Positions 27,319 to 37,157 of a stretch of 64,000 nucleotides of DNA are shown here, piece by piece; position 1 is the stretch's first letter; every line of letters begins with the position of its first letter. The DNA comes from Mucilaginibacter sp. KACC 22773. Lineage in GTDB: Bacteria > Bacteroidota > Bacteroidia > Sphingobacteriales > Sphingobacteriaceae. The DNA lies in assembly GCF_028736215.1 (NCBI RefSeq), contig NZ_CP117883.1, positions 5,704,001 to 5,768,000 of the forward strand, in the 5' to 3' direction. The position numbers were made by a program, and so were the translations under genes. The notes under the pieces were generated by a model. The model ran no database searches and had not been told where the DNA came from. It was given only the letters and a program-made list of their open reading frames with translations.

Positions 27319-28539
27319 GTGAAAGTTGTTTTTTGTGCTTACGACGGAAAAGATGTCATTAACGGGATAAATACCTGGCTAATAAGATTACTGCCGGCTT
27401 TACTAAAAAATGATATTGAAATAAGCGTGATTTTTATAGCCTGGGCGGCCGAGGGAGATTGTACTACAATTCCCCAGCTGAGGGCAAAAGGTATAAAATG
27501 TACAATAATACCCACCGCACATTATACCGGGAAGCAGGTTAACTGGATACTGAAATATTTAAAGGCCGAAAACGCTGATGTATTTGTACCGGGAAACATG
27601 GTACCAGCCCTGCACGCCGCCAAATGGGCAAAAGAGGCCGGCTTACCAACTATTGCAGTACTTCACAATGACGATGCTGAATACGCCGCGATAATTGACC
27701 AGTTTGTTGCCGAAGGTAACGACACCAATGTCAGTGTAGTTGTAACGGTATCAGAAACATTATACAAAAACGTAAAACAACGCAACCAGCACATCAAGCT
27801 ATATAAAATACCATGTGGCGCCCCTGTACCTAAACAGAAGGCCTTATTAAAGCCGGGGGAAACATTTAATGTAGTGTACATTGGCAGGATAGTTAAGGAC
27901 CAAAAAAGGATAGATGATATAACAACTTCTTTTTGCAGATGTGCGCAAAAGTTACCCGATGTTGCCTTTTATATTTATGGATCTGGCCCCGATGCCTTTT
28001 TGGTGAATAATATTATTAACGCGCACAACAACCCCGCAAATGTTTTTTTTAAGGGAAGCATCTTACCCGATGATGTTCAGCAGGTGCTGCTTTGCAGTCA
28101 CGTGTTTGTGCTGATGTCAGATTATGAAGGCATTCCTGTTGCTTTAATGGAAGCGATGGGCTGCGGTGTAGTACCGGTTTGCAAATCCATCAATTCGGGC
28201 GTCCCCGAATTGGTACACGATGGCATTACCGGCTTACTTACCAATGGTCCGGAAGGCTTGTTATCGAAAATTGAATACCTAAAGCACAATGCCGGCAAAT
28301 GGGAAGAGTTCTCTTTAAACTGTCAAAAATTGATAAACGACCAATTCTCTTCGGATAAAAACCTGGCCAGTTGGATTGAGTTGTTTAACGATTTAGCGGG
28401 TAGGCAAAAAAAAACAATCGCAATTCCATCCAGGCTCAACCTGCCACCGGCTCACCCCTACTTTGCAGGACTCGACAGAAGAGAGCCGCCAATGCTGGTT
28501 AAAGCTTACAAAAAATTAAAACGGATTTTGCACAATTAA
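27319..28539 (+). CDS. Family 4 glycosyltransferase
   Basis: This 406-residue GT-B enzyme starts with GTG at 27319. It shows VVYIGRIVKDQKRIDDITTS around residue 190 and the donor-binding EGIPVALMEAMGCGVVPV further on, the EX7E motif of GT4. The C-terminal tail of about 45 residues is basic and may lie on the membrane. It sits five bases after the GT2 gene and four before the next. Confidence 0.9.
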   Translation: MKVVFCAYDGKDVINGINTWLIRLLPALLKNDIEISVIFIAWAAEGDCTTIPQLRAKGIKCTIIPTAHYTGKQVNWILKYLKAENADVFVPGNMVPALHAAKWAKEAGLPTIAVLHNDDAEYAAIIDQFVAEGNDTNVSVVVTVSETLYKNVKQRNQHIKLYKIPCGAPVPKQKALLKPGETFNVVYIGRIVKDQKRIDDITTSFCRCAQKLPDVAFYIYGSGPDAFLVNNIINAHNNPANVFFKGSILPDDVQQVLLCSHVFVLMSDYEGIPVALMEAMGCGVVPVCKSINSGVPELVHDGITGLLTNGPEGLLSKIEYLKHNAGKWEEFSLNCQKLINDQFSSDKNLASWIELFNDLAGRQKKTIAIPSRLNLPPAHPYFAGLDRREPPMLVKAYKKLKRILHN

Positions 28540-28542
28540 ACA

Positions 28543-29466
28543 GTGTATAGCTTATTAGTTCCATGTTATAATTCAGAAAAATTCATTGACGGCTTTTTAG
28601 CCAATATCGGTAATTTAAACAAAGCATTCGACGAGGTGTTGTTTTATGACGATGCAAGCACTGATAATACGGTTTCGGTACTGCAGGCAAGGGGCTGCAC
28701 AGTAATAAAAGGAGAAACCAACCGGGGGCCCGGTTTTGCACGGAATACACTTGCATCGGCGGCAAAAGGCGATTGGTTTCATTTTCATGATATTGATGAT
28801 TTTTTAGATCCCGATTACCTGGTAAAGACTGTGGCCGTTGCGCAAACCGGCAATTACGATGTTGTACTCTGTAATGTTGACTGGTACAGCACCGATCAAA
28901 AAAATATTTTGCTTAACTGGAAATACTCGAACGAGCAAATAAATCAGTCCCCTGTTTCATATACCATCGGCCATCCTATCGGCGGCATTAATGGTTTGTA
29001 CCGAAAAGAAAAATTTTCAGCGGCAGGCGGCTTTGATACCAGCTTACGTATTTGGGAAGATGCCGATCTTCATGTCAGGCTGGCTGGCGCAGGCGCAAGG
29101 TTTTATGTTATTGAGGAGGTACTTTCTATTTCTATCCGATATTCAAACTCTGCAAGCGCAGATCAAACATCTGGCTGGCTAACCAGGCTGACGCTTTTAA
29201 AAACATACCAGAAACATTATACTGATAAAAACGTGCTGCGCACGATAGGAAAACAAGCTCAACTGACGGCCAGTAAACTTATTCTTTCGCGCCGATACCC
29301 CGCTGCCAAATCTGCCTTAAGGCTAAGTGAGCTATGCGGATTAAAGGTTCCGGATAGCAAAAGCCCGGTTTGGGGTATAATAAACGCTATATTGCCAGCA
29401 TGGTTAAGGATCAACCTGCGGATGATCCAACTCAAAATTGCATTTAAAAACAGTGCCGATGACTAA
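28543..29466 (+). CDS. Family 2 glycosyltransferase
   Basis: The 307-residue GT2 protein begins at GTG 28543 with YSLLVPCYNSEKFIDGF. FYDDASTDNT lies at 34-43 and the metal-binding HDIDD at 82-86, where the usual DADD is replaced by DIDD. IWEDADLHVRLAGAG near residue 170 is the ED acceptor motif. It shares eight bases with the acyltransferase gene that follows. Confidence 0.88.
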   Translation: MYSLLVPCYNSEKFIDGFLANIGNLNKAFDEVLFYDDASTDNTVSVLQARGCTVIKGETNRGPGFARNTLASAAKGDWFHFHDIDDFLDPDYLVKTVAVAQTGNYDVVLCNVDWYSTDQKNILLNWKYSNEQINQSPVSYTIGHPIGGINGLYRKEKFSAAGGFDTSLRIWEDADLHVRLAGAGARFYVIEEVLSISIRYSNSASADQTSGWLTRLTLLKTYQKHYTDKNVLRTIGKQAQLTASKLILSRRYPAAKSALRLSELCGLKVPDSKSPVWGIINAILPAWLRINLRMIQLKIAFKNSADD

Positions 29467-30673
29467 ACAACAACAATCGGGTTATGACCATAAATTGGAA
29501 GGGTTGAGAGGATTATGCGCGTTGGTTGTCGCTATATCCCACTTCCTGACCTTCGATTTTTTTCATTCATTCCAAATTCCGCATTATGATTTTTTTGTGC
29601 ACCTTGAGTTTGCGCATGAAGCGGTGCTCATATTTTTCGTGCTTTCGGGTTACGTAATCGGATTAAATCATATCCACACGCCCTTTAATAAAATAAATGT
29701 TATTGCTTATCTAAAAAAAAGGGCCGTCCGTTTATACCCTATATATATTTTAGCAATCATCATCTCGTTCCTGGTTTATAAAGGCGGAGCTTTTTCGGTA
29801 CGGCAACTGTTAGGGCATCTTTTTTTTATGCAGGAGTTTTTTGTAAACACCATTTCGTCAAATAGTCCTTTATGGTCTCTTAGCTATGAGGTGACGTTTT
29901 ATATACTTTTTTTAGGCTTATGGAAGGCTGGCAGATACAACATGCATTGGTGCTTAGCCATTAGTGTTTTATCAGTTGCATTTGTATTGAGAAATCAGGA
30001 TGCTACAATTTTAAAATCACTGTTGGTGGGCGCAATCTTTTGGATGCTTGGCCTTTACATAGCCCAAACTAAAACTGTAATTATAGCCGCAACCAAAAAA
30101 AGGTGGCATTCATTGATCAGCTATTTCGCTCTCCTGCTGGCAATCCATTGTTTTGATACCCGCGATCTTATCCCCCACTTTGTACATTTAAAACTTGACT
30201 TTGCTTTTAAAGTTTCTTTTGGGGATTTGGTTTATTTGCCTGTCTGCTTCATTATAATTATGGAACTAACCAACAGGTCAGTAAAATATATGAATTGGAT
30301 AAAGCTTTTAGCCTACTCCATTCCGGTATTCCACTTATTGTTATTACTTTACTTCAAACACCCTTTATTTTCGCAGATTAATTGGATTTATGGCATATTT
30401 TATTTTGCCCTTGCAATTATCACACTGCCCATCAATTTCAAAATTGACTTTTTAGGGCGGTTAAGTAAATTAGGGCGCATCTCATATGCCCTGTATGTTT
30501 TCCATTTCCCGGTGCTTTATTTTTTAAATAGCTGCCTTACAAAATATCTTTCGGGCGTTACTTTATTAATAGTTGGCCTATCGGCATCGGTGTTAATCAC
30601 CGGTGCCCTGTCAACAATTGCCGAACTCGTTATTCAACCCAGGATAAAAAAACAGCTCATTGGTAAAGGTTAA
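29459..30673 (+). CDS. Acyltransferase-3 family membrane O-acyltransferase
   Basis: The product of about 404 residues has ten or so hydrophobic segments and the family hallmarks KLEGLRGLCALVVAISHF near the N-terminus and SPLWSLSYEVTFYI in the middle. These enzymes, such as OafA, acetylate or otherwise acylate sugars on the periplasmic side. I chose the ATG at 29459, which overlaps the upstream stop by eight bases; another ATG lies seven codons earlier. It probably O-acetylates the glycan of this locus. A second member is encoded at 50.9 kb. Confidence 0.9.
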   Translation: MTKQQQSGYDHKLEGLRGLCALVVAISHFLTFDFFHSFQIPHYDFFVHLEFAHEAVLIFFVLSGYVIGLNHIHTPFNKINVIAYLKKRAVRLYPIYILAIIISFLVYKGGAFSVRQLLGHLFFMQEFFVNTISSNSPLWSLSYEVTFYILFLGLWKAGRYNMHWCLAISVLSVAFVLRNQDATILKSLLVGAIFWMLGLYIAQTKTVIIAATKKRWHSLISYFALLLAIHCFDTRDLIPHFVHLKLDFAFKVSFGDLVYLPVCFIIIMELTNRSVKYMNWIKLLAYSIPVFHLLLLLYFKHPLFSQINWIYGIFYFALAIITLPINFKIDFLGRLSKLGRISYALYVFHFPVLYFLNSCLTKYLSGVTLLIVGLSASVLITGALSTIAELVIQPRIKKQLIGKG

Positions 30674-30709
30674 CTTTGATGATACAATTAAAAAAAGCCA
30701 GCTTATAAA

Positions 30710-31861
30710 ATGATCTCGAAACTTTTAAAAAAAATATGGATCAGATGTTTCACCGGCAACCCATATCAAATTAAAAGTTTTACAGACCTGTACCGCCCCA
30801 AAACCGGCGAAGCCATTGACCGTCCCGAATCGCTTACCGGAATTTTACTGCATGAGGAGGGGCAATCGGTGGCTTACAATTTACCGCTTATCACTTACAA
30901 CCAAACAGTACCACAGCAAACTGTTGGCGGGCAACCAAGGTTTAAAACCAATGGTGTGTTTAAAGAGCCCCACAGGTACTTATATAGTGTATCAGAGGGT
31001 ACAGTTTGGTGCGCTATCGGATTGGTATACGATAGCCAGCGGAGATGCTTTATTGATGAATCTGCCAAGGAATGGACGGTTGATTTAAGCGATTCTGCTT
31101 TAACCAATGTTGTCCATTTCCCGCAAAAAACGTACCTGGATGGCACCACACTCTCCTGCCTGACAAATGGTGCCGACGGTGGTTTTTATCATTTTTTATT
31201 TGAATCGATAGTTAAAATCCATTTTGCCATGCCACTAATGAGGCATGTTGACCATATATTGTTTAACGGACCGGCAACCGACTGGAAATTAAAGTGGCTT
31301 CAAAGGGCAAACGTCGATACCTCAAAAATAATCTGGGCCACTAACAGTGCGCATTACCAATGTGAGCAGCTGTTATTTACCGGCAGATTGGTTAACGATC
31401 AGCAGATAAACCCATGGAGCATTGACGCCTTAAAGGCCCTGTTCAATATCACTCCAACAGAACAACCCGCTCCATGCAAAATAATTTGGATCAGCCGCAA
31501 AGGGGCCGCTTCACGGGATATTGTTTGGGAACGCCCATTGCTGGAGCATTTCCCATCAATTGAAACTATCGACCTTTCGGGACTGAGCGCTATCGAAACT
31601 ATCGAAAAGATGCAGTCGGCCACACACATTATTGCGCCCCATGGCGCAGGTTTAAGTAACATTTATCTATGTAACAAGGGTACACATATTTTGGAGTTAT
31701 TCCCCGATGGGATGCTTTTTAAACCTTGTTTTTACAGGCTATCGTCAGTATGCCAGCTGAAACATCATGTAGCCTGGCTCAATTTTGAAGATGAACACGA
31801 TAGTAAGCAGGGCCTTGTCTTTTTGAAAACATTATTGAATGATTTTGTATGTCAAAACTAA
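30710..31861 (+). CDS. Family 61 glycosyltransferase
   Basis: The 383-residue protein carries the GT61/DUF563 pattern: GGFYHFLFESIVKI near residue 155, WISRKGAASRDIVWE near residue 260, and the THIIAPHGAGLSNIYLC block near residues 304-320. Bacterial GT61 proteins are found in capsule loci and are thought to use NDP-sugars such as UDP-xylose or UDP-GlcNAc. It follows the acyltransferase after 36 bases and overlaps the next gene by 13 bases. Confidence 0.88.
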   Translation: MISKLLKKIWIRCFTGNPYQIKSFTDLYRPKTGEAIDRPESLTGILLHEEGQSVAYNLPLITYNQTVPQQTVGGQPRFKTNGVFKEPHRYLYSVSEGTVWCAIGLVYDSQRRCFIDESAKEWTVDLSDSALTNVVHFPQKTYLDGTTLSCLTNGADGGFYHFLFESIVKIHFAMPLMRHVDHILFNGPATDWKLKWLQRANVDTSKIIWATNSAHYQCEQLLFTGRLVNDQQINPWSIDALKALFNITPTEQPAPCKIIWISRKGAASRDIVWERPLLEHFPSIETIDLSGLSAIETIEKMQSATHIIAPHGAGLSNIYLCNKGTHILELFPDGMLFKPCFYRLSSVCQLKHHVAWLNFEDEHDSKQGLVFLKTLLNDFVCQN

Positions 31862-32385
31862 TAAGTAACCTGTACGCCACGTTTTTTAGGTTATTAGGCA
31901 TAACTATTCATCAACCTGTTATCATAAAACCAAATACCTTTTTGTCACGGGGTTTTTTGAACGGCAAAAAGGGGGAAATTACAATCGCGCCTCAATGTGA
32001 ACTATCGCGGGGCGTAATTATCAAGGCTTATGGAGGCACCGTCAACATACAAAAAAACACTTTTTTAGGCGAATACGTGTGTATCTACGGCCATGGCGGG
32101 GTCGACATAGGCGAAAATACCTTGATTGCTATGCATACCTGTATTGTAAGTGCTAACCATACCATTCCCGATAAGGGTACGCTAATCCGCTCGCAGGGTG
32201 ATATTTTGCTGCCGGTTAAAATTGGCAGCGACGTTTGGATAGGCGCCGGGGTTAAAGTTTTAGGCGGCGTTACCATTGGCGATGGCTGCGTTGTTGGCGC
32301 CGGTTCGGTGGTTACCAAAAACCTGCCGCCCTATGCTATAGCAATGGGTGTGCCCGCAAAAGTAGTTAGCTACAGAAATGGCTGA
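31849..32385 (+). CDS. Left-handed beta-helix (hexapeptide) acyltransferase
   Basis: The 178-residue protein has repeated hexapeptides (for example IGENTLIAMHTCIVSANH, IGSDVWIGAGVKVLGGVTIG) ending in GAGSVVTKNLPPYAIAMGVP. This is the trimeric left-handed beta-helix fold of LacA/WcaF-type acetyltransferases that use acetyl-CoA. The VSANHTIP segment supplies the likely catalytic His. It probably acetylates a sugar precursor or lipid-linked unit in the cytoplasm. It overlaps the following GT2 by eight bases. Confidence 0.9.
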   Translation: MSKLISNLYATFFRLLGITIHQPVIIKPNTFLSRGFLNGKKGEITIAPQCELSRGVIIKAYGGTVNIQKNTFLGEYVCIYGHGGVDIGENTLIAMHTCIVSANHTIPDKGTLIRSQGDILLPVKIGSDVWIGAGVKVLGGVTIGDGCVVGAGSVVTKNLPPYAIAMGVPAKVVSYRNG

Positions 32386-33289
32386 TATGCTAAGTGTTAT
32401 CATCCCCACTTACAACCCTGATGCAAACAGGCTTGCTAAAACGTTAACCGGTTTACAAAAGCAAAGCCTTCCATTGCAGGCATGGGAATTAATAATAGTT
32501 GATAATAACTCCAACCAACCCATTAATGCAGACCTTGGATGGCAACCTAATCATAAAATTGTTAGGGAAACAGCGCAAGGGCTAACCTACGCCAGGCTAA
32601 AAGGCTTTAAAGAAGCCCAAGGGCAAGTTTTGATATTAGTTGATGATGACAACATACTCGAAGATAACTACCTTGAAAACGTATTAAAAGCATTCCAGGA
32701 TCAACCTAAGCTTGGTGCTATTGGTGGCAAATCGCTCGCTGTATTTGAAGGCACCCCACCGGCATGGCTACCGGAGTTCTATTCAAGCTTAGCTTTGCGC
32801 GACCTTGGCGACGAGATTTTAACTGCATCATGGGATCATAAATACCCCGTTTGCGCACCCATTGGTGCAGGGATAGCTATCCGGAAAGTGGCACTGAACA
32901 CGTATATCAAAAAAATTGAAACACAAAAAAATGTTATTACCGATAGAAAGGGCGATTCCCTAAGTTCGGGTGGTGACAATGATATTGTTTTAGAAATACT
33001 GAAAGCGGGTTGGCATGTGGCCTATTTACCAGGCCTGGTATTACACCATATTATCCCGGCCCAAAGACTGGAAACCGGCTACATGGCGCGGTTAATCAAT
33101 AACAGCAGCAACTCATGGGTAAGGTTGCTGCAAAGCCACGGGATAAACCCCTGGCCGCAAATTGCCGGTTGGACAGTATTTCCACGCAAGATAAAAGCAT
33201 GGTTTACTTATAAAGCCTGGAAAAATAAGGTAAACTACATCAGGTGGCAGGGTGCCTGCGGCACTTTTGATGGCCTGGCCAAACAATGA
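32378..33289 (+). CDS. Family 2 glycosyltransferase
   Basis: The 303-residue protein has LSVIIPTYNPDANRLAKTL at the N-terminus, IIVDNNSNQP at 39-48 and VDDDN at 88-92 in place of the usual DADD. ALRDLGDEILTASWDHKYP and CAPIGAGIAIRK in the middle are found in a GT2 subgroup of cell-wall loci. The chain ends with a basic region. It overlaps the acetyltransferase gene by eight bases and is followed by 36 noncoding bases. Confidence 0.87.
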   Translation: MADMLSVIIPTYNPDANRLAKTLTGLQKQSLPLQAWELIIVDNNSNQPINADLGWQPNHKIVRETAQGLTYARLKGFKEAQGQVLILVDDDNILEDNYLENVLKAFQDQPKLGAIGGKSLAVFEGTPPAWLPEFYSSLALRDLGDEILTASWDHKYPVCAPIGAGIAIRKVALNTYIKKIETQKNVITDRKGDSLSSGGDNDIVLEILKAGWHVAYLPGLVLHHIIPAQRLETGYMARLINNSSNSWVRLLQSHGINPWPQIAGWTVFPRKIKAWFTYKAWKNKVNYIRWQGACGTFDGLAKQ

Positions 33290-33325
33290 AAATTTCTTTT
33301 ATCTACTTAAATCGGCATTTTATAA

Positions 33326-34243
33326 GTGTTGCAGTCAGTAATTAATGTTTTATATCGTTACCCTAAGGCCCGGTTAAAACACTTTAACCGTTTTGGTGGA
33401 TATTTTAATTACCGCAAAATGCTGCACGGCCAAAAACTGATGCAGCAGGCGTCTGCTCATTTGCCTCCTGTTCAATCGGCGGCAGATGGCCTGGAGGTTT
33501 ACTTTTTAACCGGGAAAAAGTACCTGTACCAAACACTGTTCTGCATACAGTCATTAATAAAGGTCAGCCAAACTCCTTTTAAATTTATATTGGTTGATGA
33601 TGGCAGCTTTGACGAACAATTAATTAAACAAATAAACACCCAATTGCCCGGGGCAGATATAGTGGACCGGCAAATGATAAATCAAAACCTGAGCAAAGCG
33701 TTACCCAAACACCAATACCCGGTTTTACACCATAAACGCCAGGTTTATCCGCATATTAAGAAACTGACAGATGTACATACCATCCCCGGTGAGGATTGGA
33801 AATTGGTTTTAGATTCGGATATGATGTTTTGGAACGATCCGTTGGCCCTGGTTAGTTGGCTGAGGGAACCCCAAAAACCTATATATATGCAGGATTGCCA
33901 GGAATCATATGGTTACAGCAGGCAATTGATGGAGCAGCTTTGTAAAAACAAGATTCCTACGCTGTTAAATGTAGGCGCTATTGGCCTCAAAAGCAGTGCT
34001 GTAAATTGGGCCCATTTAGAAAGCTGGACAACAGGACTGGAGGAAAAGGAAGGCAGCTCGTATTACCTTGAACAGGCTTTAACGGCCATGTTATTAGCCA
34101 ACGTAGAAGCAGTGGTTTTACCGGCAGACGAATATATTGTGAACCCGGATGTAAACAGGATTGAGCATCATATTGGGACACTTCATCATTATGTAGATTT
34201 ATCAAAAGAAGGATACTTTAAGAAAGCATGGAAAGCGATATAA
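33326..34243 (+). CDS. Putative GT-A-fold glycosyltransferase, family uncertain
   Basis: The 305-residue product starts at GTG 33326. LEVYFLTGKKYLYQTLFCIQ and FILVDDGS (about 87-94) precede a DSD at 153-155 in WKLVLDSDMMFWNDP, the usual nucleotide-sugar metal site. The arrangement resembles GT8-like or other DXD-type transferases but I cannot assign a CAZy family. NVGAIGLKSS later in the chain fits acceptor-site loops of such enzymes. It overlaps the next gene by 16 bases. Confidence 0.7.
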   Translation: MLQSVINVLYRYPKARLKHFNRFGGYFNYRKMLHGQKLMQQASAHLPPVQSAADGLEVYFLTGKKYLYQTLFCIQSLIKVSQTPFKFILVDDGSFDEQLIKQINTQLPGADIVDRQMINQNLSKALPKHQYPVLHHKRQVYPHIKKLTDVHTIPGEDWKLVLDSDMMFWNDPLALVSWLREPQKPIYMQDCQESYGYSRQLMEQLCKNKIPTLLNVGAIGLKSSAVNWAHLESWTTGLEEKEGSSYYLEQALTAMLLANVEAVVLPADEYIVNPDVNRIEHHIGTLHHYVDLSKEGYFKKAWKAI

Positions 34244-35028
34244 ATAAACATATCCAATCCTTATGGATAGGCGGCCAGTTATCAAAGGTTGAACAATTAT
34301 GTATCCAATCGTTTATTGATCATGGGCACAATTTTCATTTATATGCCTATGAAGAAATAACCAACGCACCTAAAGATACCATTATCCATAACGCAAGAAG
34401 TATTATTGGCGAAGAGGCTATTTTCAAATACAAAACCGGCTGGGGCGCTGGCTCAGTATCAGGCTTTGCCGATTTGTTCCGTTTGCTGATGGTTCAAAAA
34501 AATGGGGGATGGTGGGTTGACATGGATATCATTTGCCTCAAAAAATTCGATTTTGAAGCCGATACCGTTTTTTGTTCGAGCTATGAAGGTGAATATGACC
34601 AACTGGTAAACAACTGCGTTTTTAAAGCACCAAAGGATAGCGATTTTGTACAATACTGCCTTGACCAAATTGCCCTGATTGATCTCAAAACCATGTCTTT
34701 CGGTTTAGCTGGTCCGTTTTTATTTCAAAAAGCAGTAAAAGAACTGGAGTTAGAAAAACTTGTCCTCCCGTATCGTTACTTTAACCCTATCGCCTGGAAA
34801 AATGTAAGTGAACTGATTTTAGGAAAAATGAGCACAAGCAGTAAAGTGAAAGAGGTGTTACGGCCTCTGTTAAAGCCCGATACCGTGCCCGGCAGAAAAA
34901 TAGGCCCGGAATCGTACACTGTACATTTTTGGAACGAAATATGGAATACCGGCAAACTTGATAAAAATGGCCAATACGATAAGGGTTCATTGTTCGAGAA
35001 GCTAAAGCGTAAACACGGTATCAAATAA
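34228..35028 (+). CDS. DXD sugar-binding glycosyltransferase (GT32-like)
   Basis: The 266-residue protein begins IQSLWIGGQLSKVEQLCIQS and has SGFADLFRLLMVQKNGGWWV followed by DMD at 98-100, the hallmark of the Gly_transf_sug/GT32-type capsular transferases. The C-terminus carries YTVHFWNEIW, which resembles the HHW-type ending of this group. It should add a single sugar with inversion or retention not decidable here. It ends one base before the next ATG. Confidence 0.85.
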   Translation: MESDINKHIQSLWIGGQLSKVEQLCIQSFIDHGHNFHLYAYEEITNAPKDTIIHNARSIIGEEAIFKYKTGWGAGSVSGFADLFRLLMVQKNGGWWVDMDIICLKKFDFEADTVFCSSYEGEYDQLVNNCVFKAPKDSDFVQYCLDQIALIDLKTMSFGLAGPFLFQKAVKELELEKLVLPYRYFNPIAWKNVSELILGKMSTSSKVKEVLRPLLKPDTVPGRKIGPESYTVHFWNEIWNTGKLDKNGQYDKGSLFEKLKRKHGIK

Positions 35029-35029
35029 A

Positions 35030-35986
35030 ATGGCTGTTTCCGCTCCTTTAGTTTCTGTGTGCATCCCGGTTTATAATGGTGAAAACTATATCATTAATAC
35101 GATTAATGCGGTAGTTAATCAAACCTACAAAAACATCGAGATAATAATAGTTGATGATGGCTCTACAGATAGTACCAAAAGTTTATTAAAAAGCCTGCAG
35201 CATCAAAATATCAGCATTTATTATCAGCAAAACCGTGGTGCTGCCGCTGCCCGTAATTTGGCTTACAGCAAATCAAACGGGCAGTATATCAAATTTTTAG
35301 ATGGCGACGATATCATCAACCCCCAAATGATTGAAAGCCAGGTTAAGCTGGCCGTTGAAAACCCGGATTGTATAATTTCGGCAAAATGGGGCAGGTTCTA
35401 TGATAACAGCCTGGATACTTTTAAGCTGAGCCCCGAAGATTGCTGGCAAACACTGCCTGCATATGATTGGATCTGCTCATCATGGAAAAACGGCCACTCC
35501 ATGACACAATCGGGCATTTTTTTATTGCCCAGGCAAATCATTGAAAACGCCGGCCTGTGGGACGACCAGCTTACCTTAATTGACGACCTTGATTTTTTTA
35601 CCCGGGTTATATTAAAGTGCAAATTGGTAGTGTTCGACCCCAATTCTGTATTATACTACCGGTCGGGCAATAGCGGCAGTTTATCTGACCGTAAACAGCA
35701 GGAAGCCATGCAATCGGCATTTACGGCTATTGATAAAGCCACCAAAAATCTGCTGGCAGTAAAAAAAAGTACCGAAGCTAAGCTGGCCTGCGCCAATACC
35801 TGGCAGCATTACATATATATCGCTTACCCTAAGCATTCTCAACTGGCCAAAGAAGCGCAAAAACGGGTAAACGAGCTTGGAGGTTCTACATTAAAATTTA
35901 TGGCAGGCGGTATAACCAAAATAATTACAGCTTTGATAGGCTGGAAAGCTACCAAACGTTTTAAACAGGCATTTAACATCAATTAA
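35030..35986 (+). CDS. Family 2 glycosyltransferase
   Basis: The 318-residue GT2 enzyme shows PLVSVCIPVYNGENYI at 6-21, VDDGSTDST at 41-49 and DGDD at 91-94, where Gly replaces the usual Ala. The C-terminal 40 residues include an amphipathic region (KFMAGGITKIITALIGWK) that could touch the membrane. It lies directly against both neighbours, with no gap to the next gene. Confidence 0.9.
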   Translation: MAVSAPLVSVCIPVYNGENYIINTINAVVNQTYKNIEIIIVDDGSTDSTKSLLKSLQHQNISIYYQQNRGAAAARNLAYSKSNGQYIKFLDGDDIINPQMIESQVKLAVENPDCIISAKWGRFYDNSLDTFKLSPEDCWQTLPAYDWICSSWKNGHSMTQSGIFLLPRQIIENAGLWDDQLTLIDDLDFFTRVILKCKLVVFDPNSVLYYRSGNSGSLSDRKQQEAMQSAFTAIDKATKNLLAVKKSTEAKLACANTWQHYIYIAYPKHSQLAKEAQKRVNELGGSTLKFMAGGITKIITALIGWKATKRFKQAFNIN

Positions 35987-37144
35987 TTGAAAATCCTCCT
36001 TTCATTTTTACAGGATAACGGCGGCCAGCCACATGCCATACCTGCATATCGTTTTTGGACATATTATATCAAAAACGGCATAGAAGAAGCCGGAATGCAA
36101 TGGGCCGAAATACCAGGCCTTGACTGGGCTGCCGGGCTTGTACCCTATGAAAACGATCCTGCCCTGCAACGATGGCAACAGCAGGCATGGGAAAAAACTA
36201 TAAACTACATTAAAGCGAACCGCAGGCAAATAGATATTTGTTTGTGCTATTTATATCCCAAACAAATAGATACCGGGGCTATAAAACAAATTAAAGCAAT
36301 GGGAGTACCGTGCGTTAATTTTTATTGCGATAATGTACGCTCGTTTACTAAACTGCCGCTCCAGTTTAAGGTATTCGACCTGGTGTGGGTGCCTGAATTT
36401 GAAGCCCTGCACCTTTATCAAACCGCCCGGGTTCCGCACGTTAATTTGCCCATGCCCATGTGGGTTGATCCTAAATACCGCCATTTTAATGAGCAGGAAA
36501 CTGACATCATCTCTTTCATCGGATCAAGAGATGATTTACGCGCGCAGCTTTTGGCAGATGCGATTACCAGGGGCCTCCCAATACAAATAAGGGGAAATGG
36601 CTGGAATGATACAAACGAGCCTGCAGCACAGCAACTGTCGCCAAAACCTTCATCCAAAATTAAAAATCAATTCAACCTGCTGCGTAATGCAGGGATCAAG
36701 GTGTTTGTAGCGTATCATTTTCAACGCAATAAAAAAGTAATGCCTGCGAACATACCTGTTGAAAACATATTTGAAAAACCTGGTTTCGACGAATACATCC
36801 GCCTTAGCCGTGAAAGCATGGTAACACTTGGCATCAACCGGGTGCCAACATTCAATACGTTTGGCAAAGATATCATAACCTATAGCCGGCTTCGTGACCT
36901 GGAAGCGCCTATGCTGGGTGCCTGTTATCTGACGGAATATACTGCCGGCTTATCCCAGTTATATGAGTTGGGCACCGATATGGAAACCTATACCAATGCC
37001 GATGAACTGGTTTACAAATGCCGGGAACTTATTGCTTCAAAAAACAAGCGCAAAGAACTGAGAATGAAAGGGCAGCAACGCGCGCTTAACTCCCATTCCA
37101 TTCCGCAATCATTACAACTCATAAAAACCCGGCTGTTTAGCTAA
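35987..37144 (+). CDS. CgeB-like glycosyltransferase
   Basis: The 385-residue product starts at TTG 35987, which follows the upstream stop with no spacer. It has KILLSFLQDNGGQPHA at the N-terminus, VNFYCDNVRSF and the ISFIGSRDDLRAQLLADAI block near residue 168, then GINRVPTF and RDLEAPMLGACYLTEYT near residue 315. This matches the CgeB/DUF3880-type GT-B proteins associated with spore or surface glycans. Donor and linkage are unknown. Confidence 0.78.
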   Translation: MKILLSFLQDNGGQPHAIPAYRFWTYYIKNGIEEAGMQWAEIPGLDWAAGLVPYENDPALQRWQQQAWEKTINYIKANRRQIDICLCYLYPKQIDTGAIKQIKAMGVPCVNFYCDNVRSFTKLPLQFKVFDLVWVPEFEALHLYQTARVPHVNLPMPMWVDPKYRHFNEQETDIISFIGSRDDLRAQLLADAITRGLPIQIRGNGWNDTNEPAAQQLSPKPSSKIKNQFNLLRNAGIKVFVAYHFQRNKKVMPANIPVENIFEKPGFDEYIRLSRESMVTLGINRVPTFNTFGKDIITYSRLRDLEAPMLGACYLTEYTAGLSQLYELGTDMETYTNADELVYKCRELIASKNKRKELRMKGQQRALNSHSIPQSLQLIKTRLFS

Positions 37145-37157
37145 ACAATTAAAGCAT